From: Proteobacteria bacterium HN_bin10
GTDB taxonomy: Bacteria; Pseudomonadota; Alphaproteobacteria; Caulobacterales; Aquidulcibacteraceae
Direction: 5' to 3'
Assembly (NCBI GenBank): GCA_002083515.1
Contig: LWDN01000005.1
Coordinates: forward strand, 273 to 42,596
Length of the DNA stretch: 42,324 nucleotides
Every line of letters begins with the position of its first letter. Position 1 is the stretch's first letter. The position numbers and the translations under genes were made by a program. The notes under the pieces are model-generated. The model searched no databases. It was not told the DNA's origin and worked only from the letters and a program-made list of their open reading frames with translations. Below, one piece after another: positions 24,560 through 32,362 of this stretch.

Positions 24560-25470
24560 CAATAGGCCTCCCGATAACGGCGCTGCAGCCAGAAGGCCAC
24601 GAAGTTGAACACCAGAGTCAGCACCAGGAGCGCCAAGCCGGCGGCAAAGATCGAATTGTACTCAAGCGTGCCGAACGGCAGGTCGCCGAGGGCGACTTGC
24701 GCAATGAAGGCGGTGACTGTCGCCCCGCCCTGTGTGGGCGTCGTCACCATTTGCGGCTGGGTGCCGCCGGCGACGACAACGATCATGGTCTCGCCGATGG
24801 CGCGCGACATGCCGAGAATCACAGCGCCGACGACGCCGGAAACTGCCGCCGGCACGACGACGCGGAACGCCGTCTCAAGCCGCGTCGCGCCCATCGCGTA
24901 GGAGCCGTCGCGCATCGAGCGCGGCACCGCCCGCATCGCGTCTTCCGACAGCGAGGCGATGTAGGGAATGATCATCAGTCCCATGACAATGCCTGCGGAG
25001 AGCAGATTGAAGCTCGGCAGTTCGATGCCCAGCGGCCGAAGCCACCCCTGCAACAGCGGGGTCACGAACAGCAGTGCGAAATAGCCGTAGACGACGGTGG
25101 GTACAGCGGCCAACAACTCAAGCGTCGGCTTGATCGTCTCGCGCGTCCGCGAACTCGCGAACTCCGAAAGATAGATCGCAACCAACAAGCCGAGGGGCAC
25201 CGCCACCGCGAGCGCCACCAGGGTCGACATGAACGTGCCAGTTAGGAGCGGCGCAATGCCGTACTGCGGATTGTCGAACAGCGGCGTCCAAGTGGTCGAG
25301 GTCAAAAACTCGATCGCCGACACTTGGGCGAAGAACTTCGTCGACTCCGAAACGACGACATAGACGATACCCAGAACGATGGCGACCGCCGCCGCCGCCG
25401 CCGCGAACAGCAGCCCCTCCATCGCGCGCTCGAGCCAGCGCATCTTCTTCTTGGTGAAATCCCGTTCCAC
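24559..25470 (-). CDS. pstC: Phosphate ABC transporter permease PstC
   Basis: A 303-residue permease subunit of the Pst phosphate importer with six membrane helices. The EAA motif is SEDAMRAVPRSMRDGSYAMGATRLET, and GIAPLLTGTFMSTLVALAVAVPLGLLVAIYLSEF is the family's first helix-loop-helix. It forms the channel with PstA. It starts with GTG at 25470 and ends on the first base of pstA, so the two are translationally coupled. It is separated from pstS by 104 bp that contain a strong hairpin, which would lower permease expression relative to the binding protein. Confidence 0.93.
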   Translation of the reverse strand: MERDFTKKKMRWLERAMEGLLFAAAAAAVAIVLGIVYVVVSESTKFFAQVSAIEFLTSTTWTPLFDNPQYGIAPLLTGTFMSTLVALAVAVPLGLLVAIYLSEFASSRTRETIKPTLELLAAVPTVVYGYFALLFVTPLLQGWLRPLGIELPSFNLLSAGIVMGLMIIPYIASLSEDAMRAVPRSMRDGSYAMGATRLETAFRVVVPAAVSGVVGAVILGMSRAIGETMIVVVAGGTQPQMVTTPTQGGATVTAFIAQVALGDLPFGTLEYNSIFAAGLALLVLTLVFNFVAFWLQRRYREAY

Positions 25471-25524
25471 GCAACCGCCCCTGTCGCCCGACTCGCGCCT
25501 TCTGGCTCATGAGCCCTATAACGA

Positions 25525-25560
25525 AAGCGGGGCGAGAGGTCATGCCCCCTCGCCCCGCTT
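25525..25560 (-). terminator. Hairpin between pstS and pstC (attenuator/terminator)
   Basis: A perfect 12-bp stem: AAGCGGGGCGAG at 25525-25536 pairs with CTCGCCCCGCTT at 25549-25560 around a 12-base loop. On the leftward pst transcript it falls after the pstS stop and is followed by TCGTTAT, a weak U-tract, so read-through into pstC is likely. On the other strand it is followed by CTTTT. It probably sets a high binding-protein to permease ratio and protects the pstS message end. Confidence 0.75.
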
Positions 25561-25574
25561 CTTTTGCAGTTCAG

Positions 25575-26597
25575 TTAGTCGCCGACCGGGGTCGCAACCA
25601 ACCGCCGCTGCAGCAATTCCTCGATCGTGATGCCGATCGCTTGCCGGCCGCCGAAGGCTGTCCCGACCTGGCGGCGCTGGACGCGCTGCAGATAGGCTTG
25701 GTAGGCGGTCGCCGGCAGCGGCACATAGCCGACGCGTTGCGACACAGCGGCAGCGTTGTTGATGTAGTATTGCATGAATTGCTGCACCTGCGGACGGCGC
25801 AGAGCGGCGGCGTTCACATAGACGAAGATCGGGCGCGACAGCGGCTGGTAGCTGCCGTTCACGACGTTCGCCACCGAAGGCGCAACCGGGCCATTGCCGC
25901 CATCGATGGGCACAGCCTTCAGGCGGCTGGCGTTCTCTTCGTAATAGGCAAGGCCGAAATAACCGAGACCGCCGGCATTGTTGGCGACGCCCTGAACCAA
26001 GACGTTATCGTCTTCAGAGGGCGTGTAGTCCGTGCGCGAAGCGCGCGCCGTGCCGTTCACAGCTTCGGTGAAATAGTCGAACGTGCCGGAGGCGGAGCCC
26101 GGACCGTACAGCTGCATGGCCAGGTTTGGGCCGCCGACTTGGTTGAAATTGTTGACGCGCGAGCCTGGCTCCCAGATCTGGCGGAGCTGCGCAACCGTCA
26201 ACGAGCGAATCGGGTTCGACGGGTGCACGACAACCGTCAGCCCGTCGAACGCCACCGGGATCTCGACATACTGAACGCCAGCGGCGGCGCAGGCCGCCAT
26301 TTCGCTCGACCGGATCGGGCGCGACGAATTGGCGATGTGAATTTCGTTGCGACAGAACTTACGCAGTCCCGCCGACGAGCCGGACTCACCAACCGCGACG
26401 CGAATGCGGCCCTGCGTTTGTTGCTGGAAGCCTTCGGCGACCGCTTCCGAGATTGGAAACACGGTTGAAGAGCCGTCGACTTGAATCGTGAATGGCGTGT
26501 TGGCTTGTTGCGCGAGCGCAGGGGCCCCCGCCAGCGCGAGCGCCGCTGCCGAAGCGGCTGCAGCACGACCCAACGCTTTGAAGATTTGCGTGTTCAT
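25575..26597 (-). CDS. pstS: Phosphate-binding protein PstS
   Basis: A 340-residue periplasmic phosphate-binding protein. A signal peptide ends near AGAPALAQQ. The mature protein starts with TIQVDGSSTVFPISEAVAEGF, the family's conserved phosphate-binding opening, followed by GESGSSAGLRKFC and the RPIRSSE segment. There is no lipobox, so it should be soluble in the periplasm. The ATG at 26597 is preceded by GGAGGACAAG; the frame's TTG four codons earlier lies within this site. It follows the porin gene after a strong hairpin, and precedes pstC after another, forming one leftward phosphate-uptake transcription unit. Confidence 0.93.
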   Translation of the reverse strand: MNTQIFKALGRAAAASAAALALAGAPALAQQANTPFTIQVDGSSTVFPISEAVAEGFQQQTQGRIRVAVGESGSSAGLRKFCRNEIHIANSSRPIRSSEMAACAAAGVQYVEIPVAFDGLTVVVHPSNPIRSLTVAQLRQIWEPGSRVNNFNQVGGPNLAMQLYGPGSASGTFDYFTEAVNGTARASRTDYTPSEDDNVLVQGVANNAGGLGYFGLAYYEENASRLKAVPIDGGNGPVAPSVANVVNGSYQPLSRPIFVYVNAAALRRPQVQQFMQYYINNAAAVSQRVGYVPLPATAYQAYLQRVQRRQVGTAFGGRQAIGITIEELLQRRLVATPVGD

Positions 26598-26622
26598 CTT
26601 GTCCTCCAAGAAGCTTTGTCCC

Positions 26623-26666
26623 TCGAAAAATCCGCGGAGACCCGGCGGCAGGCGCCGGGCCTCCGC
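26623..26666 (-). terminator. Intrinsic terminator between porin and pstS
   Basis: On the leftward strand a GC-rich hairpin (GCGGAGGCCCGGCG, loop, CCGCCGGGTCTCCGC; 26634-26666) lies a few bases after the porin stop and is followed at once by GGATTTTTC. Stem plus U-run make a convincing Rho-independent terminator or partial attenuator. pstS would then depend on read-through or on its own promoter in the remaining 26 bp, which is very little room. Confidence 0.8.
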
Positions 26667-26677
26667 TAGTCGCGGGG

Positions 26678-27937
26678 TCAGAAATCGAATTGCGTGCGCA
26701 GGCTGACGACGCTTGCGTCAGCGTCCGTGGTTGCCGGGCCGGTGCGGTCAGCTTCGGTCACGGCATAGTTGAGCTTGAAGCGGACGTGATCGACCGGAAT
26801 CCAATCCAAACCGAGAGCGTAGGAACTCTGCTCGCCGCGCGTGCCGGCAGCGCCCGCCGGATCGGAGAGATCGACATAGTCGTAGCGCGCCGACAGCATC
26901 CAGTGGCCCCAACCGCCGTCGGGCAAAGAACGCTCCGGCACGATTGGGCCAAACGAACCTTGGTTGCCGCGATATGCACGCGGCTCGCCGGTCAGCGACC
27001 AATAGAGATCCACGTAATAGCCGCTGAAGTCGAAATCGACGTCCGTTGTCGAGGTCCCGTCGAGCGTCGCGTATTCAGCGGTGAATCCGAACTGATCCCA
27101 CTGGCCTGCGATCTCGGCGCCCCAAGTGGTGTCGCTCTCGCCCGCGAGACCGCCGCCGGCATCGATCCAGCGCGTGCCGCGGCCGTTCAGCGGCCGGGTG
27201 CGGAAACGCTGCGCTGCATCGTCGCCGATGTGGCGCTGGCGCGCCGAGACACCCAGGTGCAGCAGACGATAGCTGTCAGGCGAAGCTTCGAAGATCGGCG
27301 CCCAGGTGAAGCGGCCGCTGACCGAACTCGATTCATCGAGCGCGAAATTGCTGTCCTGGTTGTTAAGCGAGTCGCCATAGACGCCGACCGCCGCCATCCA
27401 GTTGGCGCCGGTGACGAGGCCGGCGACGCCGGCCGCGCGGCCGTAGCCGAACGTGTTGATAAAGCTGGAGCGCTCGTTGAACGGAATGTCGAGCGATGAA
27501 GTGCGGTCTTCCAGCGGCGAGGTAACGTTGTTCTCGCCGATCACGACCGAGAAGAAGTCGCCGGCATATTCCAGGTACGCGTCGTCGACAGCGACATCCG
27601 AGCCGCCTGTCGCGTCGCCTTCGGCCGCGCCCGGATTGAGCACGAAGTCGATCTTGTAGCGCCAACGATCGGAGAACCGGCCCTGGGCGCCGAGGAAGGC
27701 GCGGCGCACGTAGGAGCGGCTGGCGTCCTCGTCGAGCGTGTCCCAATCGCTCGAATAGATGTCGTACTGAAACCGGCCGCGCACCTTGAAGCGCTGCTGA
27801 CCGTCGCGGATTTCCGGTGCGCCGCTCATCGGCTGGATCGTCGGCGCCGATTGAGCGTGCGCGGCGCCAGCCGTTGCGGCCGCGCCGCCTGCCGCCACCA
27901 AGGCCGCCAGCGCGGCTCTGGAGAGTACATTCTTCAT
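26678..27937 (-). CDS. OprO/OprP-like phosphate-selective porin
   Basis: A 419-residue outer-membrane porin of the phosphate-selective OprO/P family. A signal peptide ends near AGAAHAQ. The mature chain has a short N-terminal region, then alternating amphipathic strands (RFKVRGRFQYDIYSSDWD, SRSYVRRAFLGAQGRFSDRWRYKIDF) and ends in phenylalanine (SLRTQFDF), the usual outer-membrane assembly signal. Homologues sit with pst genes and raise outer-membrane permeability to phosphate or polyphosphate. GAGGGGGTCTCA precedes the ATG. The upstream region contains 11-bp phased PhoB-like half-sites. Its place at the head of the unit supports phosphate-starvation control. Confidence 0.88.
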   Translation of the reverse strand: MKNVLSRAALAALVAAGGAAATAGAAHAQSAPTIQPMSGAPEIRDGQQRFKVRGRFQYDIYSSDWDTLDEDASRSYVRRAFLGAQGRFSDRWRYKIDFVLNPGAAEGDATGGSDVAVDDAYLEYAGDFFSVVIGENNVTSPLEDRTSSLDIPFNERSSFINTFGYGRAAGVAGLVTGANWMAAVGVYGDSLNNQDSNFALDESSSVSGRFTWAPIFEASPDSYRLLHLGVSARQRHIGDDAAQRFRTRPLNGRGTRWIDAGGGLAGESDTTWGAEIAGQWDQFGFTAEYATLDGTSTTDVDFDFSGYYVDLYWSLTGEPRAYRGNQGSFGPIVPERSLPDGGWGHWMLSARYDYVDLSDPAGAAGTRGEQSSYALGLDWIPVDHVRFKLNYAVTEADRTGPATTDADASVVSLRTQFDF

Positions 27938-28021
27938 TGAGACCCCCTCGTCTGACTGACCCTTTCGACGGCGGGCGACTCAGATCGCTTCGCGTCTTGG
28001 GCGAGACGGGGGTTAGTGGCG

Positions 28022-28087
28022 GCCGATGAAACGGCGGCGACGGTTCAGCGAAAGCTGCGCGACAGTTCGATTGCGCTTTTGTGACAT
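28022..28087 (-). promoter_or_regulatory. Candidate PhoB-box array upstream of the porin
   Basis: Read leftward from 28087 the sequence divides into six consecutive 11-bp units: ATGTCAC-AAAA, GCGCAAT-CGAA, CTGTCGC-GCAG, CTTTCGC-TGAA, CCGTCGC-CGCC, GTTTCAT-CGGC. Five of the six fit the PhoB heptamer pattern (CTGTCAT plus a 4-bp spacer) in exact 11-bp phase, and the first is nearly ideal. The array lies 85-150 bp upstream of the porin start. The function is inferred from the phase and the gene downstream. GC-rich drift weakens units 2 and 5. Confidence 0.5.
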
Positions 28088-28179
28088 CGCCGCCGCGCGC
28101 GGGCGATCATTCTGACTTCGCAAGGGAATTAACTATGTTGTGCTCTTTACATTGGCGAACGATCACCATATTGCGCAAC

Positions 28180-28384
28180 GTACCGGCGGACCTGGAAACA
28201 GCGTCCACTAACGCCCCCTCGGCCCAGGCCACCTGGGGGATCGCGAGCAACAGGAAGCAGGAAGCTCCCTGGCGGTCCCTCGGCGCAAGCTCCCAAGGGC
28301 GGACCTGACATTAAGGCATGTCCGACTAACGCCGGCCTGGGTTCTGAAGCGTTGAGAAATCAACGCAATCTTGGGAGACGCCGG
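28180..28384 (+). ncRNA. Structured 5' leader of ornithine decarboxylase, candidate speF motif
   Basis: The 447-bp gap between porin and decarboxylase holds the PhoB array at its left end and this leader at its right. The leader contains an imperfect direct repeat (GTCCACTAACGCC at 28203-28215, GTCCGACTAACGCC at 28320-28333), a CCCCC/GGGGG hairpin near 28214-28239 and a GGTCCCT/AGGGCGGACC hairpin near 28273-28306. A tiny ATG TCC GAC TAA frame lies at 28318. Alphaproteobacterial ornithine decarboxylase genes are known to carry the speF leader motif (Rfam), and position and layout fit, but I could not run a covariance search. A weak sigma-70-like TTTACA lies at 28146. Confidence 0.45.
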
Positions 28385-29596
28385 ATGGACTATGTCCTCT
28401 CGCCTCTTGATCTGACCGCGCGCGAAGCGCCGGAAGGTCCCGTGGCTATTGCCCGCCCGCACCGCGTCGCTGCGGCCGCGGAGTGGTTCCTTGCGCACTT
28501 TCCGGGCGAAGTGTTCTACGCCGTGAAGGCGAACCCGTCCGAATGGGCGCTCGACGCGCTTTGGGGCGCGGGCGTCACCCGCTTCGATGTCGCCTCCGAC
28601 ACCGAAGCGGCCTTGATCGCCGGCAGGTTCCCGGGCGCGCAGATCGCGTTCATGCACCCGGTGAAGAGCCGCCGCGCCATAGGCCGCGCGTTCCACGATT
28701 TCGGCGTGAAGACCTTCGCGCTCGATAGCGAAGACGAGTTGAACAAGATCCTCGCCGAAACCGGCTTCGCCAAGGACCTGACGCTGGTGGTGCGCTTCGC
28801 CGTCACCGGCGAGGGCGCCGCCTACCCGCTCACCCGAAAATTCGGCGTCACCGCCGAGGAAGCGCCGGCGCTGCTGCGCAAGACGCGTCAGGTTTCGGAA
28901 GAGATGCTGGGTGTCTCCTTCCATGTCGGCAGCCAGTGCATGCGCCCGGACGCATTCCGCACCGCCATGGACATGGTCAACCGCGCCATCGTCGAGGCCG
29001 GCGTGCTGGTCGACATCGTCGATGTCGGCGGCGGATTCCCAGCCATCTATCCCGGCATGACGCCGCCGCCGATGATCGACTATCTGAAGGCGATCAAAAC
29101 CGGCTTCGACGAGATGTTCGTCGCTCAGAACGCCAAGCTCTGGGCCGAGCCCGGCCGCGCCCTCGTGGCGGAAGCCGGTTCGACGGTCACGCGCGTCGAG
29201 CTGCGCAAAGGTGACGCGCTCTATCTCAACGACGGCGCCTTCGGCACTCTGTTTGACGCGACGCACTTGAACTGGGCGTTCCCCGCGAAGCTGCTGCGCA
29301 AAGAGCCGAGCCGCGCCAAGCTCGCGCCGTTCCGCCTGTTCGGCCCGACGTGCGATTCCATGGACGCCGCCGCCGGCCCGTTCATGCTGCCGGCCGACAT
29401 CCAGGAAGGCGATCTGATCGAGATCGGCTCGCTCGGCGCCTATGGCACGGCGATGGGCACGCGCTTCAACGGCTTCGGCGAGACGGTGACGATCGAGTCG
29501 AAGGACGCGCCGTGGCCGACCATGTACGGCGCAGCCGCCGCGCCGGTCGTCGCCATGCCGAAGCGCAAGCGCACGACGGCGAGGAAGCCGAAGTAG
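28385..29596 (+). CDS. Type III PLP-dependent ornithine (or lysine/ornithine) decarboxylase
   Basis: A 403-residue eukaryotic-type (alanine-racemase fold) decarboxylase, which converts ornithine to putrescine, the entry step of polyamine synthesis. PLP-binding Lys48 is in FYAVKANP. HVGSQC (180-185), VGGGFP (214-219) and EPGR (255-258) bind the cofactor phosphate and ring. Cys323 in GPTCDSMD is the catalytic cysteine donated across the dimer interface, and the Asp that follows favours ornithine. The basic tail (KRKRTTARKPK) is unusual. The ATG at 28385 has GGGAG upstream, and the frame's earlier ATG at 28352 lies in the leader. Lysine as a second substrate cannot be excluded. Confidence 0.9.
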   Translation: MDYVLSPLDLTAREAPEGPVAIARPHRVAAAAEWFLAHFPGEVFYAVKANPSEWALDALWGAGVTRFDVASDTEAALIAGRFPGAQIAFMHPVKSRRAIGRAFHDFGVKTFALDSEDELNKILAETGFAKDLTLVVRFAVTGEGAAYPLTRKFGVTAEEAPALLRKTRQVSEEMLGVSFHVGSQCMRPDAFRTAMDMVNRAIVEAGVLVDIVDVGGGFPAIYPGMTPPPMIDYLKAIKTGFDEMFVAQNAKLWAEPGRALVAEAGSTVTRVELRKGDALYLNDGAFGTLFDATHLNWAFPAKLLRKEPSRAKLAPFRLFGPTCDSMDAAAGPFMLPADIQEGDLIEIGSLGAYGTAMGTRFNGFGETVTIESKDAPWPTMYGAAAAPVVAMPKRKRTTARKPK

Positions 29597-29601
29597 AAGC
29601 G

Positions 29602-30411
29602 TCAGGCGCCCAGAACTCGGTTCACGAAGATCAGCGTGTAGCCGATAACACCCAAAGCCATGTAGGCGGACGCTGCAGCGATCACCATCGCTGCGGCCAC
29701 ACGCAGTGTCGTGCCGCCCTCCTTAGCCCGGATGTAGAACTCAACCAGCGCTAGGGGAACGAGGTACGAAGCGTATCCCATTGCCTTGAAGACGACTTCT
29801 GGCAGTTCGCGCTGAACCAGGATGATGGCGCCAAACACCATCATTCTGAGGAAGAAGACGCCATTGATCACCACAAACGCGCGCAGCGCCCAACGCTGGT
29901 GAGCGGCGATGTCGCGGCGGGCAGCGGCGCGCCAGGCCAGGGCGCCAAAGGCCAGTACGAGCAGGCCATTCAAGCTGATGGCGAAGTTGGAGGCCAGCCC
30001 CTCCTTGGCGATCTCTCGGGTGATGTCGAGCCAAAGTCCGCTCAACGCGGCGAGCATCGCCGCCGTGAGAAAAACCCGCCCATTCCAGCGGTGCAGCCAC
30101 GCAGCGCGCCGCCGGATGGCGGGGATCAGTTGCATCAGCCCCGCGAGCAGGATGAGCGCGGCGAACACCACATGCGCAGCGAACGCAAGATTGCCGACAA
30201 CGTCGCCTTCAACATAGCCGTCCGAGAGAAACGGATTGGCGTCCCACGCCGCGTAGTTCCCGCTGACAATCGTCGGACCGTAGAAGGCGACAACAAACGT
30301 GAGAAACGACGCCTGCCCCGCCACCATTGCCGCGAACCAGAGTTTCGCGGCAACGCCAAGCGCGGTGTCGGCGGGATTCGCGCGACGCGGTCCGATCGAA
30401 GCGGCCTCCAT
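29602..30411 (-). CDS. DUF2306 membrane protein (second of tandem pair)
   Basis: A 269-residue integral membrane protein with about seven helices. The family marks are HRWNGR (about residues 110-115) and HQRWALRAFVVINGVFFLRM in the second half; these paired histidines recall b-type haem ligands, but that is only a suggestion. It is clearly paralogous to the gene just upstream, sharing length, helix order and both His motifs. Its ATG shares a base with the upstream stop (TAATG), so the pair is coupled and the products may form a heteromer. It ends five bases from the convergent decarboxylase gene. Function unknown. Confidence 0.75.
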   Translation of the reverse strand: MEAASIGPRRANPADTALGVAAKLWFAAMVAGQASFLTFVVAFYGPTIVSGNYAAWDANPFLSDGYVEGDVVGNLAFAAHVVFAALILLAGLMQLIPAIRRRAAWLHRWNGRVFLTAAMLAALSGLWLDITREIAKEGLASNFAISLNGLLVLAFGALAWRAAARRDIAAHQRWALRAFVVINGVFFLRMMVFGAIILVQRELPEVVFKAMGYASYLVPLALVEFYIRAKEGGTTLRVAAAMVIAAASAYMALGVIGYTLIFVNRVLGA

Positions 30412-31232
30412 TAGCTGAGCCAGCCGACAGCCGTGCCGAACACGCCGATGCTGGTCGTGCCGGCGGCGACCAGGACGAGGCCAGCGGCTGCCAACTTGGC
30501 GGCTGCGCCTGGGCTGCGTTGAGCCTGGAGATACAGTTCCAGAATCGCTAGCGGCAGCAGGTAGCTCGAAAAACTGATGACGAGGTCGAGAGGCCCGCTC
30601 ATGTCGCTGGCGATGCCCGGCAGCATCTCGCCTTGCGTGACGACGCCGATGCAAGCGTAGATCACGCGCAGGAACCAGACGCCGCTCATCACCATGAACG
30701 TGCGCAGCGCCCAGCGGTGATGCACGTCGATCCGCCGGGCCATCGCATGGCGCAAAGTCATGGCTGCGCAGATCATGATCAGGACGGCGTTTATTGACAC
30801 CGAGACTTCAAGCGAATCCGGCCCGAACGTGTCGCGCGTCCAGACCATGTAGAGCGCGGCGATAGCGGTAATGAACGCCATGACAATGTAGAGGCGGCCA
30901 TTCCAACGGTGAAAGCTCGGAGCGCGGGCGCGCAGCTGCGGGATCAGTTGCAGCGTTCCGCCAATCGTCACCAGAAACGCGATGATCAGGTGCGCGACGA
31001 GCGCAAGGTTGCCGGCGAGATCGCCCTGAACAAGCCCGACGAAGAGCCGCTCGTTCCATGTTGCGATGTTTCCGCCGAGCGCGGTGACGAAGTACTCTTT
31101 CGCCACGTGATAGGCGAAGAGCCAATTGCCGATCAGCGCCGGAATGAACCATGCAATCGCCGACGCCCTCAGAATCGATTGCGGCGCGGTCCTCGCATCG
31201 GCGCTTGGCCGCTCAACAATGGCTTCACTCAT
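30411..31232 (-). CDS. DUF2306 membrane protein (first of tandem pair)
   Basis: A 273-residue membrane protein with about seven helices after a short polar N-terminus. HRWNGRLYIVMAF and HHRWALRTFMVMSGVWFLRV match the two His motifs of its downstream paralogue. GGAAGG lies upstream of the ATG at 31232. It is divergent from an AraC-family regulator across 113 bp that contain two CGATATCG palindromes, so the regulator probably controls this pair. The biochemical role of DUF2306 is not known to me. Confidence 0.75.
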   Translation of the reverse strand: MSEAIVERPSADARTAPQSILRASAIAWFIPALIGNWLFAYHVAKEYFVTALGGNIATWNERLFVGLVQGDLAGNLALVAHLIIAFLVTIGGTLQLIPQLRARAPSFHRWNGRLYIVMAFITAIAALYMVWTRDTFGPDSLEVSVSINAVLIMICAAMTLRHAMARRIDVHHRWALRTFMVMSGVWFLRVIYACIGVVTQGEMLPGIASDMSGPLDLVISFSSYLLPLAILELYLQAQRSPGAAAKLAAAGLVLVAAGTTSIGVFGTAVGWLS

Positions 31233-31270
31233 GCTTTCGTCGCGCCTTCCAGGGACTATCGAGATGCGAT

Positions 31271-31295
31271 ACGATATCGTCGACTATCGATATCG
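31271..31295. promoter_or_regulatory. Candidate operator: two CGATATCG palindromes in divergent promoter
   Basis: ACGATATCGT (31271-31280) and CGATATCG (31288-31295) are self-complementary octamer cores spaced 16 bp centre to centre, close to one and a half helical turns. They lie 39 bp from the DUF2306 start and 51 bp from the AraC-type gene. The repetition in an otherwise GC-rich spacer suggests a regulator site, but ordinary base-composition chance is not excluded. Confidence 0.45.
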
Positions 31296-31345
31296 GCCCA
31301 TGATGCGGCGCGCCAAAAACATGATCCTGCGTAACACGTCTTCGA

Positions 31346-32362
31346 ATGACTGAAGCGACAGTCTCCGCCGGTTATGCGAAGTCGCTTATCGATTTCGCCG
31401 TGTCGAAGGGCGCGGACGCAGGCCGCCTGTTCTCGCGTGCGCTCATTGCAGACGAAACCCTGGCGGATCAGGACAACCGCCTGCCCTTTGCCCGCTTCGT
31501 CGCACTCATGCGTGCGGCGAAGGACGAAACCAGCAATCCGGCGCTGGCGCTTGAATTCGGCGCCGCAAGCGATTTGCGCAAATACTCCGTCGTCGGCCTC
31601 ATCAGTCACGCCTCCGCCAACATGCTTGAGGCCTTGATGCAGTTGAACCGGTATGGTCGCCTCGTGGTCGACGTCGCGGGTCTGGCCGACGGCGCGCGCT
31701 TTCAGCTCTCCAGCGTCAACGGGCAGCGCTGGATGGAGGATCGCCGGGCCAATCCGAACGAGTTTCCGGAACTGACCGAATCGACCTGGTCGCGGTTCAT
31801 CGTCGGCGCCCGCACCGATTTTCCGCAGCACACCTATGCGCTCGAAGCGCACGTTACCCATGCGGCGCCGGCTTATCGCGCCAAGTACGAAGAGCTGTGG
31901 CAGGTGCCCGTCACATTCGGCAGCCACTGGAACGCTATCCGCTCCAACCCTTCTTGGGACCAGGTGCAGATCCAACCCGACAATCGCTACGTCTTCGGCG
32001 TGCTCACCGATCGCGGCGACGCGCTGCTGGCGGAGTTGGAAGCGGCGAAAACCATGCGGGGGCGGGTCGAAGCCTTGATCATGCCTATTCTGCATACCGG
32101 CGATGTCAGTGCAGAGACGATTGCATCGAAGCTCGGAACAAGCCGGCAGACCGTCTACCGCAATCTCAAGGCCGAAGGCGTCACCTTCGAACAAGTGCTC
32201 GACGCACTCCGCCATCGCATGGCTCTGCATTATCTGGCCGGAAAGAAGGTCTCGGTGAACGAAACCGCCTACCTCGTCGGCTTCTCCGAACCTTCGGCTT
32301 TCTCGCGCGCGTTCAAACGTTGGACTGGCAAAAGCCCGCGTGCGATGCGGGACCATGACTGA
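31346..32362 (+). CDS. AraC-family transcriptional regulator (arabinose-binding-domain type)
   Basis: A 338-residue regulator of the OruR/ArgR-like AraC group. The N-terminal 180 residues form the Arabinose_bd (PF12625-like) sensing domain (GLISHASANMLEALMQLNRYG). The C-terminal two helix-turn-helices cover about 240-335 (ETIASKLGTSRQTVYRNLKAEG, then SVNETAYLVGFSEPSAFSRAFKRWTGKSP). It is divergent from the DUF2306 pair and overlaps the MFS gene by eight bases (ATGACTGA), so it probably controls both. The ligand is unknown; relatives respond to amino acids, lipids or quorum-type acyl molecules. Confidence 0.87.
   Translation: MTEATVSAGYAKSLIDFAVSKGADAGRLFSRALIADETLADQDNRLPFARFVALMRAAKDETSNPALALEFGAASDLRKYSVVGLISHASANMLEALMQLNRYGRLVVDVAGLADGARFQLSSVNGQRWMEDRRANPNEFPELTESTWSRFIVGARTDFPQHTYALEAHVTHAAPAYRAKYEELWQVPVTFGSHWNAIRSNPSWDQVQIQPDNRYVFGVLTDRGDALLAELEAAKTMRGRVEALIMPILHTGDVSAETIASKLGTSRQTVYRNLKAEGVTFEQVLDALRHRMALHYLAGKKVSVNETAYLVGFSEPSAFSRAFKRWTGKSPRAMRDHD

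Noticed and set aside
23480..24565. 361-aa open frame antisense to pstA
   Set aside because: Asp/Arg/Gln-rich composition without domains; pstA has full membrane topology and motifs.
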